In this document: positions 1-12,276 of the stretch, piece after piece
Layout of the letters: each line of letters opens with the position of its first letter
Numbering within the stretch: the stretch's first letter is position 1
NCBI GenBank assembly: GCA_018340375.1
Contig: JAFFJZ010000006.1
Coordinates: 12,418,001 to 12,482,000 of the forward strand
Length of the DNA stretch: 64,000 nucleotides
Origin: Gonatopus flavifemur
Taxonomy: Eukaryota; Arthropoda; Insecta; Hymenoptera; Dryinidae
Reading direction: 5' to 3'
Notes under the pieces: model-generated
Databases searched by the model: none
Told to the model about the DNA's origin: nothing
What the model saw: only the letters and a program-made list of their open reading frames with translations
Made by a program: the position numbers and the translations under genes

Positions 1-878
1 ACATAATCTGACTTGACCGAACAACCAAAATTATTTCATTTCACATAACGAGTGAGATTTCAATGTGATTATGTTAATTCTTGTCGTCCTTGATGGAGCA
101 TGCGATATCATGTTGTGAGCCGCTCAGTACCTAAAACACTTTGAAAAGAAAAGATGTATATCAAGTTCAATTCCTTTTGGTACTGATTTGATTCGCTCCA
201 TCATCTTTCCAATTGTTTTTAAAATTCAAACTCAGGACAATTATTGAAATCTTATAGAATTTCTAAAGAGAGAGATCGATTGAATTGAATAATTGAAGGT
301 GACGATTTAAGAATACTTATAAATGAATTTATTTAGTAGGATTAGATTGATAATATGAATCAGGCCATGTTGTGTGTCTATAACGTATGTTTTGATGAGT
401 AGACACGGAAGGAGAAGGTGGATGTTCGTCTCACACCGAAGGCTGCGACGGCTCGACAGGTACAACTCTATACGTTCAAATAGACACATGGTAGAGTCTC
501 GTAGTAGGACCGTGTAGACGCATGAAGTGCAGAATACTGATTCCATGCTTCTGACACTGGCATTTTCTTCTTCTATCTGAACATTCGATCGTAATTATGC
601 TCGACGTGATTTTAAAAGACGATCCTCCATCACGTGGATTTGTCCATTGAAAATTTGTTCATTGTGGGTCGTTGAATGAGCATCATGAAAGTCTAAAGAA
701 ATGATAACACAGAGTCAAATGTGAAAACCTCCATGCATTCCCACCATTTCACTTGTATTATTCATACGCGTATGAAAGATTCCATGATCTTTCATATGCA
801 TTTTGAATCATAAATCATGAAACTAGGATGATAAATAATCTGGAAAAATCTACCGATAGATTCGATTGAATATTTATG

Positions 879-901
879 ATAATAATAATAATAATAATAA
901 T
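879..901. repeat. (AAT)n microsatellite
   Basis: About seven consecutive ATA/AAT units lie in AT-rich intronic sequence. Confidence 0.85.
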
Positions 902-1383
902 CAATAGGCTAGACATATAATTCATTTTTATTCTTCGATCGTCTGCTTGATTGCCAACTTCATATTATGTAACCCATATGATTATATTCGAAGAATTCTC
1001 TTCCATGTTTTTGAAAAAAACAATTCTTCGTGTGTTTTATATGGGAATTCATTTCATTCCATCATCCATAAATATTTCATCACATCTCATGGTATCAGCA
1101 TTTTTTTATTATTATATACACTAGAAATAATATAATCACATCCACCTATTTCATTGATTAACCTTCATTCTTATTTAATTCTCCCCACTTCAGGAGACAT
1201 TCATTTTTGAATTCAGGCTTACGCTTTGAGTATTCTAATTCGAATCATGATATTTTGAAAAATCACTTGCGCTTTTGTTGCAACCATTGACATCTCATCT
1301 TTCACGTCATCAATTCCTAGTGAACACTTATGAAAGGAAGAGTTGTTTGAGAGATCTGTTGAAAGAGCTCTGTCAATGTTATC

Positions 1384-1651
1384 ATCCCGTATTGGTGGAA
1401 TCGTAGAATTGGTGGAAAAATGTCCGCCCCCTGTGTTTTCAATAAAACTCAAATTCGTTAATTCATACATTCAGATTTGGTTATGTAAATCCACCAATAT
1501 GAATTATATCGAAAATACAGGGCGCGGACATTTCTCCGTCGCCTCAACGGAGACTCTCCCTTATTTTCACGGCTCCCATTTCTCCACCAATTCTCCACCT
1601 CCAGTCCCTTGAAGTCCTAGGTGGAGGATCGGTGGTTGTGCTGTACGGGAT
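1384..1651. mobile_element. Foldback MITE, internally deleted copy of the 15934-16331 family
   Basis: It begins ATCCCGTA and ends CTGTACGGGAT. The right half matches the 16 kb element closely, including the segments reading CGGAGACTCTCCCTTAT and GGATCGGTGGTTGTGCTGTA, and the GTCCGCCCCC motif sits in the left half. The left arm is shortened compared with that element. A third related stretch with the same GTGCTGTACGGG end runs to about 1792. No coding capacity is seen. Confidence 0.75.
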
Positions 1652-3354
1652 ATTCCCTAACAGCGCATCCACCGATTTCCACGTCGGATCTTCGTGGACT
1701 CTTCGTGGATAAATGGTGAACGTGGATGCAAGGTGGATGGACAGAGATTCTACGTAGAGGCAACGTAGCAATGTCCGGTGCTGTACGGGTTGATATCTGA
1801 ATGTTATCATATTTCTGAGATCTCAGAAAAAAACCTCTTACTCATCTCAGAAATTGACGCATCCGATGACATTCTGATATCTGGATTCCAACCTTCCGAA
1901 AGGTCTATCTGACCCCTCACACATATTTGGAAGATATTTAAGAGCTCTCGATGATAACATATTGTTCACTGGGTTTGAATTTGATTTCTCGATAAATCGA
2001 ACATTTTTCTTGTGCAAATAACCAAGTTTATTGCCAGAAGTATATTACAGAAAACAGAATTGAATTGAATTTATTTAGCGAGTACTTATCGGTACAGAGT
2101 CCAGAATATGAATGAATACTTCCGGCGATGATCTTTTCTCCATCTTCTTTGTAAACCTTAGATACATCTTCATTGCATGCCACTGTACGAGATATCCACA
2201 AACGAATACCGCTTATTTCGCACGAACTTTCTCATTAGCACATCGTGTCACAGCACTCACGCGCATTATACGCATTATATACGTACTTCTAAACTTCACG
2301 CATATGAAAATTTATTTGAATTTTTTCACTTGTCGTGACCTGCTGGAACGTTTTTAAGTAATATAGGTATATCTCTGAATTCTCCAAGTATGGCTTCTTC
2401 GGACTGGCTGATTACCAAACTTATTTATTTTTTTTCCTTTGAATACACGCTTGGATTTCCAGGGAAATGATTGTTACGAAGATAAACGTAAACTACAATC
2501 GATTATATTCTGATGGAAAATAAATTCCGAATTTGTGAGATAATATCAATTTGCTTCATCAGAAATTCACGAAAATAGTTTGAAATTCTGACAGAAGAAT
2601 CTCGAATAAGTTTTATTCAACGTAACAATAATCCATAGACGATGCTGGAGAGACAAAACGTGCAGTAGAAATAAAAAGAGACGTACATATGTACGGCAAA
2701 TAAGATCCATTTTCCTTCGCTGTGTGTACATGAAAAAAGGCAAGGTAAAACGTGAGCTGAAAGCTTGAACGGCGAAAGAAAGCCTGCAAAGGGTCTTCGT
2801 TATGATGGGAAGAATGAAGTCTCTTGGAAACTCCTCAAAAATTCATCATTTCCTCTGGAGTTGAAGAAAAATCTTTTGGGACAAATTTAGAGGGAAATCA
2901 GTTCCTAAACACGAACTCCACTTTTCCAACAATCTCCAAAGATAAATTTGATATTCTCGATGTTGAATGAAATTTGTATATTTCGAGTCAAGTGAAGTCT
3001 AGTGGAATTCGAATGCTTTTTATTTAATATAATGATTTGAATAAAAATCTCAAGATTTCAAATTTTAGATCTTCCTTTGTGCCACAGCGGTGATGTTGTT
3101 GGAAAAATTTTGTTTTATATATTTGATTTTGCAAATTTTTTCACTCGAGTTGTGGTATTAAACTCGAATATAGAGTACTCTCTAAATCCGAATTATACAC
3201 CGAAAAAAATAATTATTTACCCTTACTGCAAATTAGTTCCAGCAACTAGATACAGTTGTTGATATTTGGATAATTAAAACGGGCGTTGGCTCAACTAAAT
3301 TCAAATTTAATTTCTCTGATTTTAATTGCCGTTACTAGTTCGAAGTTGCCTTTA

Positions 3355-3902
3355 CTCCCAATAAACACACACACACGTTATTTCAACGTCGAAAGAACGT
3401 TAGATTGTCAAACGGATGTTAGTCATTGATTTCATAACGTTGATTTTTAGTTGAAATTTGATAGGGACGTTTTGATGACGTGTAATTCAAACTAATATTC
3501 GAAAATAACCATCAAACGACGTCCTCAAAAAACATGTTTTGAACGGGTTTGAATCGCGTGTTTAAAATGTGTTTATAACACCTTGTGTTTGAACTTCAAT
3601 TGAAGATATTCTGCTGAAAATGTCGAACGAAACCGAGCAATGGTTAAAATTTCAACAAAGAGCAAGATAGTAAATAGTGTGGCATGTGCTCTCCAAATTC
3701 TGTCATACTCAGAAATTTCTTGGATTCAATTCACGTTTTAAAACCATCATTAGGACGTGTCAATATTTGACGTCTTTTAAACGATGTTTAAACCGTTGAT
3801 ATGACCTTATTTACTGCGTTATTGACTGAATATTACTAATTCACAACGTGTGGTTATTGAATGTTTTTGACGTTTTTTCAACGTGCGTGTGTTTACTGGG
3901 AG
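3355..3902. mobile_element. MITE, about 548 bp, CTCCCARTAAACACAC termini
   Basis: The left end CTCCCAATAAACACACACAC is matched in inverse orientation by CGTGCGTGTGTTTACTGGGAG at the right end. The interior is full of ACGTT/AACGT motifs and has no coding frame. I could not define a target duplication. It sits in the probable CASK intron, roughly 400 bp upstream of the next coding exon. Confidence 0.75.
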
Positions 3903-4286
3903 CTACAGCTTTTATGTTCAGCTTCTATTCTTTTCTTACTCGGAACTAATTTTCACAATTAATTTCAATTCATTTGGTCAAATAAATTATTTTTTTTTTA
4001 GTGTATAGATTAATCAGTCGAAGAAGTTCAATACTCAGACAGTGAATCATTCTGCTTGGGGATTTTTTGAAAAATAGAATATAATGGAAAATAATTGGAC
4101 TCAATTGGCAAGATAGGAATAAAAAGATCGATTAGATTTTATAAGAGCGTTGAAAGATTTTGAAAAGGTTTTCAGGATGAGTTGATTTCCCTATCGCATT
4201 TCAAGATCTCGAACAAGAGAATCTCGTGTAGGAGAAATCGTACGCAATACATTGACTGATATTTTCGATTTTCTTTCTTTTTACAG

Positions 4287-7200
4287 TGAATTGCTCAATT
4301 TTCGGACGAAAAAAGAAACAGTACAAGGATAAATATCTTGCTAAACACAACGCCGTCTTCGACCAGCTGGATCTGGTGACCTACGAAGAAGTTGTCAAAC
4401 TTCCTTGTGAGTGTGATTTTATACGCCCTTGTTTTCCATTTATAATTATATTCGAGTATTCTTATTCGTTCATTCGTTTCCAGATCCTGCCTTCCAAAGA
4501 AAAACACTTGTCCTTCTGGGTGCGCACGGTGTGGGCCGTCGACATATAAAAAATGCGATTATCGCCAAGCATCCGGATAAATATGCCTATCCTATTCCAC
4601 GTAAGCGTATAATCAATTTTTATAATAAATCGAGGAAAAGGATATCGATCGAAGGGAACAATTTTATAAATTCTGTCAATTAAAATGACAATAAATCGTG
4701 AAATGACATTTAATTCTTTATTGCGAGAAAAATATCTTACTACGATGCGGTAAACATCGAGTGTAAAGTAACATGAAAGATATGAGAGGAAGAAATAAAT
4801 CATCCGGATAATCTGATGTAATGGTGTAAAATTGCTTCAAACTAACTCACGTGGAAGAAAGTATCAAATAAAATCAAGCATAGTATATCCACTCGTTCGT
4901 TTTGTTCTTTAGAAAAGAACAAACCGTGGAGGATTTATTATTTTCAGATTTTAATTAAATGAAAATTATTACAAAGAAATAAGAGAACGAATGAACTATT
5001 CTGCAATTTTCCATGAAATATCATTTTATCGAATTAAATGATTTGATTGATATTTTTCATTTCTCTAGATACAACGAGGCCTCCCCGAAATGACGAAGAA
5101 AATGGACGGAATTATTATTTTGTGTCACATGACGAGATGATGACGGATATCGCTGCTAACGAGTATCTGGAATACGGTACGTTGGAATCACAATCAAACT
5201 TCTGCACATTTGAAGAATATCGAAAGATCTTCTATTGGAATATTCAGTTCGCCTTTTTTTTGTACATGTAACAACGGTTGAAGGTTCAAAATTGTCACGT
5301 CCAGAGATATTCAAAGAATTTTTAATTCAGTAACAATGAGATAGGGATTAATATGAATATTAACAACTCACATACAATCCTGGTGAAAATGAAGCGTTGA
5401 AGCGCAACGAAAACGTAACAGAAACGGAAGCCAAGAGTCATCTAAGCTTAACAGTCACTTAAACGTAATTTAGGAAAGAATTGAAACATTCTCGTGTTTC
5501 ATTTGTTTCAATATCCGCTTCTTCCACTTTTTGTGGCACGGACAAGGATGGCCCTGGCGATTCCAAAGGGACCAATTTTTTCGGTTTACATTCATTAGGT
5601 TTACATTCAGAAAATGGTTACCCAGATGGTTTTTACCATATAATGATCTATTTGTGACCAAAAACTAACGGGTGCTTAGAACAAATCTGCCACCAAAAGG
5701 TCACCAATAAATGTGATCCGTTTTTAAAATCTTTTCCCAGACAGCACTGAGACGTTTTGTAAACATTCACAAAATGTACCTCGTTACAAACGAAATGTTT
5801 CAGAAACGTTTTGTGATGTTTTAAAAAGGTCGCATGGATGTTTTTAAAACATGAAAATATCCTGGTTTCTTTTATTTACATTCTCACAAAATGTGATTAG
5901 CACATGTTGAATTTGTGTTTATAAATCATCAAATTGATAATACCTCTGCGGATATTTTCATTTAAAACAAATCCTAAATCAATTATATTCAAGTAACATA
6001 ATCTTGTGTGTAAGAAATTACACGTACAAGCTTACGAAGTGCTAGATTTAGTGGAAAATAGTTCGACTCCAAAGCGCTTTTTAATATCTTTGTTTTATTC
6101 TCTACAATATGTGTATTTTCATGATTTTTTATGTTGTGCAGTGACAATCAGTTGATTATGTGCAAAACAATATGGTTTTACTATTTTTTCGATGTATTAG
6201 TCATGTATTAAACTTTTAATATGAATGATTTGTAGGTTGGCGTAGGTTAGCGACGAAATGGGGAATTTTCATGAACCATACAAATGTTTTGACAATGTGA
6301 GTTTCAAAAATGTTTTGGAAACGTAATTGTTGGAATCAGAGATCGCGAAACCACGGGCACGTTTCTAAAACATTCCGAGAACTCACAGTGCTTTCTGGGT
6401 TTGGTATTTTTGAGGTAAAATCCCATAAAATCACAACAAAATAACCGAAAAATCACCGGGAAATCAGCAAATTGAGATTGGTTGAATTTTTGTTGAAAAA
6501 AATGTCCTAAACGACCAACAAGTTACAAAAACCAAGATGTTCCACCAAAATGTAACCGAAATTTTTGGTCGCTTGTCGATTCACCCAGAGGAGAAACAGA
6601 GCAATTGAGAAAAGGAAATTGAATGAAATACAATCATATTGATTATGCTAAACATTCAAACAAATCAATATACAGACACAGATTTTGAGCTTCCGGAGTG
6701 GAGCCGCGTCTGGAATCGGTTTGTTGTCGACGTTTCGCCATCATTGCAGCTGGCTTCTTCAGGGTGGTACTTCCAGACGCGGCTCCACTCCGGAAGCTCA
6801 AAATCTGTATCTTCTTAAAAGTCGCGAAAAAACATCCAGCGAACCATCGCTGAAACAATTGATTCATATACAGACAGCTTGAACAATTTCAAATCTCAAT
6901 AAGAAATTTGAGCATTCTCCCACGCATTATATTGTATCATAGAATTTAGTTTATTTTGAATTAGAATTGCTTCTTTTGATTCAATAATTCCTTCCAAACA
7001 TTCAATCTGTTCTCCAATAATCAGTCATATTTGAATAACGTATACTCTCTATAATTTTCAGAGTGAGATTGCACTTTTTAGGCAGCCAGAAGTGAGCTTG
7101 TCGAAATTTCGAGTGAAATTCCCACTCTTTCAGAGTGAAAATCTAAAGTTTGAGGTTAGAAATTCACAGCCACTCCAATTTTAGAGTGAATTTTCCGCTC

Positions 7201-9932
7201 TAAAAGAGTGGAGGTGAGACTTAGTGGAGTGAAACGTGTGATTTTTCACTCTTCCAGATTTAGAAAGTATATTGATTATCCTGACAGCAAAAGTTGCAAT
7301 GCAACTGTTGCTTCAGTGTTGATGCGCCAGTTTGTGTTTTATTGTTGGAGGATTTTTTGATCTTATGTGTCATAGCTCCATGTATTCAAACGTCTTCGCA
7401 GTATCGTGACAAGGACTCTCAAGTTTGCTGCATGTTGCTGTGCATTTGGCGACGCAACCACCCAACAACTTCCCAACAACGGTTGCTTCGTGTTGTTGGG
7501 GAGTTGTTGCGAATTTTCCGAGGACTTTGCTGTCTGGATATCTTCATTCTAATGATTCGAATCTAATTGTTTCCAATTAAATATTGACAAACTTCTTGAG
7601 TGTTCATTTTTCCCACAAATGTTTAATTTTCAACCATTCAACCATTCCTTTTATCTGAGACTTGTGAGATCCTAGACAGTTGATTTTTCCTATAATTATT
7701 CAATCTGATTATCTCCAACTAATACTTGTGGAATTCTTAACAGTCAATTTTTCACACAAGTAATTAATTTTTGATATCTTGTAATGAATTAAAGATGAAT
7801 ATATATCACCCTGTCACGAGAATCCAGCTGGGATTCGACGTGGATTCCAGATCCGAAATTTACCTGCGTTTCCAGCTGGGATTCCTCATTTCCAGGTGGG
7901 ATATTAGCTGGGATTCCTATTTCCAGGTGGAATGCCAGTTGAAATTGGAAATCCAACATGAAATCCAATTGGGGTTCTTGATTTCAAGTGGATTCTTAGC
8001 TGGAAACGCAGGTAAATTTCGGATATGGAATCCACGTGGAATCCCAGCTGGATTTTTGGAACAGGGCAATAATAGGGTTGGATTTTTTTGGTGACAATCA
8101 AGATTCAACGCGCCCAAGGCCCAAAATATTTTTGAACATTGAATTAATTGATCTTTTCGAAATGCCAAGATTCCCAATTGTTAATCAACGGTTTTGGAGC
8201 ATCAAGTCTCGGATTTGTGGGGAGTGACTTCCGTCTGGAGCGCTCTTCGTTTTCAACTTGTTCCCAGCCTTCTTAGAACTGATGTCTATTTAACGCAGGC
8301 CTGCTGCGACATTCTGAACGTTTCCTCAGGGAAGTTTACTCCATTCTGACCAAACACTTCATTCTTCCGTCAATTTTGTGGAGAAAAAATCAAGTATTTA
8401 ATCAAAATGGCGTACATTTTCCTAAAGGTTCCTGCAACAGGAATTCCATTTCGTAAACAAAATTTAACACAACTTCTTCGGCGTGTAAAACCAAATGTAG
8501 CTTGAACACCAATGACATTCAGATGTCTATCACAGAGTTCAGGGCCGGGTTTAGGCTAAGTGCCGCTCCTAACTCTTCGAACGGATATGAAAAAGAAAGT
8601 CATCAAATTGCACGGAAAAAATTAGTGATCCAAATTTTCGTTGACTGGTATGTTACTTTGGGACGGAGCACAAGGTCAAAAAGAATTCGTACAATAGATT
8701 TTAATAATTCGTTGACTCTTTCCATTATTTCGACGATCAAAATGGAAAGTAAATTCCATTGGTGAAACAATGAACAAAGTTAACGATTTATTCAAATCCA
8801 GTGTACGAATTTTTCTCAAATTTTTGCTCCGTCCAAAAGTGACATCCCGAGTAGAAAAATTTTCAAAATTACCTATAATTTATATCTAATTCAATATGGG
8901 TTATATACAAATTGAATATAATCCCTAGCGTGTATGAACTCTGGCCCAATCTTGGGCCCATATGGGCAGGATAGGACCCTTGCTGGGCCGGGGTGGGCCC
9001 CATGGTACATACACGCTACATTCACAGAAAGGATTTCTTGAAATGAGAAAATTTTTCTTGTCGCTGGGACAAAACTCATTTTTTTCTTGAGCTTAGAAAA
9101 TTTTACTTCAATTGAGAAAATTTTTTTTGAAATCAAAACGAACTTTTCTTGATTCAAGTGAAATTTTCTAGGTTCAAGAAAAAAATGAGTTTTGTCCCAG
9201 CCACAAGAAAAATTTTCTTATTTCAAGAAATCCTTGCTGTGAGTGTAGGGATTGTATATAACTGATATATAATTTGAAAATTGCGTGACACCTGGATGCC
9301 ACCCCAGGGTCCAGCCTCGGCAGCGTAGGCGTGAATATGGCCCTGACAGGGTTATCGATTCAGAAAAAAAATATATTTCTCAGATTCGAGTCACCCACGC
9401 AATTTGAATTGAAAACTGGTCTTACTTTTTGGACACATGAGTAGAAGTTCAACATTCAACAAATCCATTTTGAATGAAATTATTTTATGAAAACAGGAAC
9501 ACACGAAGAAGCCATGTACGGCACAAAACTCGAGACAATCCGAAAAATTCACGAAGAAGGTAGAATGGCTATTCTCGACGTTGAACCACAGGCTCTCAAA
9601 GTCTTGCGTACCGCGGAATTCGCACCTTACGTTGTCTTCATTGCAGCTCCGGTTCTTCAAAACATTACGGACGTGAGTGGATTCGAACTTATTTTCCCCT
9701 TTCTTTTCATCCAAACCTCGTACATTAATCTTATTTTTTATTTCCATTCCAGTACGACGGTAGTCTGGAACAATTGGCAAAAGAATCGGATATGCTGAAG
9801 CAAGCGTACGGACACTTCTTCGATTTGACTATCGTGAACAATGACATCGAAGAGACAATCGCTCAATTGGAGGCGGCGATTGAACGGGTTCATACGACAC
9901 CACAGTGGGTACCGGTATCCTGGGTCTACTGA
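4287..9932 (+). CDS. CASK: CASK, C-terminal part (MAGUK scaffold; SH3-hook to guanylate-kinase domain)
   Basis: Five exons are readable: 4287-4406, 4484-4600, 5069-5176, 9497-9672 and 9753-9932, with stop TGA at 9930. All junctions are GT-AG and the phases are consistent. The gene continues upstream outside the window, since the first codon is split. The translation starts [20 protein letters not shown], continues with [18 protein letters not shown] (GK nucleotide-binding-like loop), [24 protein letters not shown] and [11 protein letters not shown], and ends [12 protein letters not shown], the typical CASK C-terminus. CASK/Lin-2 is a membrane-associated scaffold at synapses and cell junctions. 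The upstream CaMK, L27, PDZ and SH3 parts are not in view. The 4.3 kb intron between the third and fourth exons is dense in MITEs. The identification is very secure because long stretches resemble known insect CASK. Confidence 0.95.
5736..6399. mobile_element. MITE, about 664 bp, CCCAGAMAGCACTG termini
   Basis: The left terminus CCCAGACAGCACTGAGACG is answered by TCACAGTGCTTTCTGGG on the right. The interior repeats variants of ACGTTTTGTAAAC/AAAACGTTTC on both sides, giving weak overall palindromy. It has no coding frame and lies in the large CASK intron. Confidence 0.75.
6678..6808 (-). other. Stem-loop with a hammerhead-ribozyme-like core (Penelope-like element remnant?)
   Basis: Two perfect 38 bp inverted arms (6678-6715 and 6771-6808) enclose a 55 nt loop. 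Read on the minus strand the loop contains, in order, CTGAAGA (minus of 6756-6762), a nearly paired GCCAGC/GATGGC stem, GAAAC, and GTC. This matches the hammerhead core CUGANGA - stem II - GAAA - GUH, with the very short stem III described for hammerheads of Penelope-like retroelements. Stem II carries one mismatch and an extra A, so activity is doubtful. The core assignment is by eye; a simple foldback repeat is the alternative. Confidence 0.45.
7280..7537. mobile_element. MITE, about 258 bp, CCNGACAGCAAAG termini
   Basis: The left end CCTGACAGCAAAAGTTGC mirrors the right end GAGGACTTTGCTGTCTGG. The interior has several GTTGTTGC/GCAACAAC motifs. It is non-coding and lies in the large CASK intron. 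Confidence 0.65.
7809..8066. mobile_element. Palindromic MITE, about 258 bp, CCCTGT termini, CTGGGATTCC repeats
   Basis: The outer part CCCTGTCACGAGAATCCAGC pairs with GCTGGATTTTTGGAACAGGG. Further in, CCGAAATTTACCTGCGTTTCC pairs almost perfectly with its reverse complement near 8000-8025. A second, interrupted copy of this family starts at 15843. No coding capacity. Confidence 0.8.
8650..8845. mobile_element. MITE, about 196 bp, ATGTTACTTTGGGACGGAGCA-type TIR
   Basis: The left TIR ATGTTACTTTGGGACGGAGC is mirrored by GCTCCGTCCAAAAGTGACAT at the right end, and the arms continue inward with GAATTCGTACA and TGTACGAATTTTT. Non-coding, in the CASK intron. Confidence 0.75.
8928..9016. repeat. GC-rich imperfect palindrome, TAGCGTGTATG arms
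   Basis: TAGCGTGTATG at the left is answered by CATACACGCTA at the right. Between them lie GGGCCC/GGCCCA motifs. It abuts the 9023-9242 MITE and may be part of one composite insertion, since AT-rich arms continue on both outer sides. Confidence 0.5.
9023..9242. mobile_element. Palindromic MITE, about 220 bp, CACAG...CTGTG ends
   Basis: The arms CACAGAAAGGATTTCTTGAA and TTTCAAGAAATCCTTGCTGTG are inverted copies, and the internal AAACTCATTTTTTTCTTGA also has an inverted match. It is non-coding and 255 bp upstream of a CASK exon. Confidence 0.8.
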
Positions 9933-10214
9933 CAGAAAAGCTCCCCGACTCGTCACATCGTCAACGCGGACTGCAACGGTTCGTCTAGGATCAAATAATG
10001 AAAAATCAGTGAACGAATTGACGAACGAAAAGTGGGAACAGTGAAATGCGAATATGAAAAGTCAAAAACACAAAAAAATTGAAAAAAAAATCAATCAAAT
10101 TGTAGAATTATGGTTTTAAATGAAAGCAGTGTGCAGAAATAATTTGACAGAGAAAGAGAGAGAGAGAGAGAGGGAGAGAGGTATGCATTTACCATCAATC
10201 ATGACAAATACTTA

Positions 10215-10254
10215 TGCGTATGCGCGCATAAAAGAATATTTATATGCGCATACG
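10215..10254 (+). other. Compact hairpin in the probable CASK 3' UTR
   Basis: GCGTATGCGCGCATA near 10217 is followed after about 12 nt by TATGCGCATACGC. That gives a stem of about 13 bp with a 2 nt bulge. Its function is unknown. Confidence 0.55.
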
Positions 10255-12227
10255 CGAAACATGTCTGACCAATGAATTACCCGAAAGAAGCCTTTTCGAG
10301 ATCGCTATCGTCGCGATCGATCAATTGTAGTATATGATGAAATAATTTGACTGATGGTGAGATTTCGTGACCCTGAAATAATATCGTTATTACTCAAAAT
10401 ATAATTGTTATATTATTGAAATGAATTGAAGTTATAGAGGAGGACACGGCTTTAATGTGGAAAGGAAAATTGTTATCTTTCATTAATCATTTCCTATTAA
10501 GATAATCAAAGATATTTCAATAATTTTTGACGATCAACAACTTTTCTTTTCACAGCGATCTCTGTATAAATGAAACCACAATAATATTAATGATATCAAG
10601 TTTCATTACACCACCCGCACAATTTCTAACGGCTAACAGAAGAAATCTAAACTTCTAATCTTGTCTTGGGTTGTTAAAGTATCAATTACTCTTCTCTTCA
10701 TGCATTTTTCGATTCAAACGAACAAAATAATGATTCGAGAAGAATAAAAGGACATTTTCATACACACCATCTCTGAATAATCTTGTAATATCAGCAGCAT
10801 AAACGAAATCGAGGAGCACTACGATATATTCTACGCTTCTTCCACTCTTCTAATAACTAACATTCGATGATTCAAAATCGAGCTCTTCGAGAAATTGAGT
10901 GGCGCCAAAAATGCATGTAAAAACACAGACACCAAACAACAACGCAAACACACGTTTACACACATATAATTCGCACGAATTGTGAACGAGTAAATGAAAC
11001 CGAAACAAAAAATCTGTCAATCGACTATCCGTAATCTCTATATATACATATATTATATATAGTGGCTCCTACCGTACTTTCTCGTGCTATATCGTTCAAA
11101 CGACTAAATAGAACAAAGAAAACTAATTAAAATAATGCAAAACATGCTAGGACTGTAACGCGACTTCCGGCAGTTCAGAAGGAATTAACTTGATTATTAA
11201 AATAGAAATAATATCAATAGAATACTTGATGAAAAATAAAAAAGAGCAACATCCCACATTGAATTTCAAAACTGTCGGCAGTCAGAATCTATAATTTTAA
11301 GCGTATAATTATCTTCGCCGGTTTCGTCTAGTACTCTAAATATCTCTAAGCAGTGTTCCGCTGTCGTCACGCAATAAATTTCCGCTCAATTAATTATGAT
11401 CATATTGGTGAACGATATTTTGTATACGATACATCCATCGCTACCGTTTTTATTCCTCGTGTTCCTCGTTTTCTTGTGCCATTATATCATTGTTGACTAT
11501 CGATTTGTGGCCATATATGGGCCATATATGTATATAAAGGGATCGTTTTGAGGGAAATGAAATTTTGCTGATCGTGTATTCGTTGGGGATCGTGATAAGA
11601 CTCCTGGTGGATCGAGATATTGCACGATTCTAGCAAAAGTTCCTCTAACGATCATTGTATTCCTCATTTGTATTTACTTCCTCAAATAAACACCGTTTAT
11701 AAAATAACAAAATACATTTGTCAATATATAAACACAACAAACACACAGAGCAAAGACGTTTTTTCATAAAGTCACTCGGTTTTTACCATACTTATATAAA
11801 ATAAATCAATATATTATATATAAAACAATACGATGATGTGGGGAAAACATTCATTATGGAATATATTTATAAATTCGAAATAAATATAGATAGTGTAACA
11901 AGTATATATGAAATATTATTGAGACAATTATAAAGACACCTTGAGAAATAATTACACAAAGTACTCTGACACGACATATACATGGTACACAGAAGTTCAC
12001 AATATACCGGTTTAAAAATATAACAAATTTTAGGGAATCAATCACGATTAATGAAATTCACAGTTAAAGGTGACAAAGAGGATCGTGAATGTCAATCATT
12101 AAATACGAAATAAAGAATTCAGAATTCAGTAGAAGGTATTTCAGAATTTAAGAATTAAAAAATAGAGAAGAGAGAAAGACGTATACACATATATATATAT
12201 ATATTCATATGTACACAAACACACACG

Positions 12228-12276
12228 GATACAGCATACAGCATACAGGATACAGCATACAGGATACAGCATACAG
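12228..12276. repeat. 7-nt tandem repeat, (G/C)ATACAG x7
   Basis: Seven consecutive heptamers alternate between GATACAG and CATACAG, following AT and AC microsatellites. It lies in the probable CASK 3' UTR or spacer. Confidence 0.9.

Larger units (their letters stand above)
1..4286. other. Probable CASK intron, repeat-bearing, no coding exon seen
   Basis: No exon with family similarity or good splice context is visible here. The next CASK exon opens at 4287 with an incomplete codon, so this stretch is inferred to be the 3' part of a CASK intron. It holds an (AAT)n run near 879-901, a shortened foldback MITE at 1384-1651, a second related unit ending near 1792, and a MITE at 3355-3902. The short open frames look like chance or repeat-derived frames. 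Confidence 0.6.
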
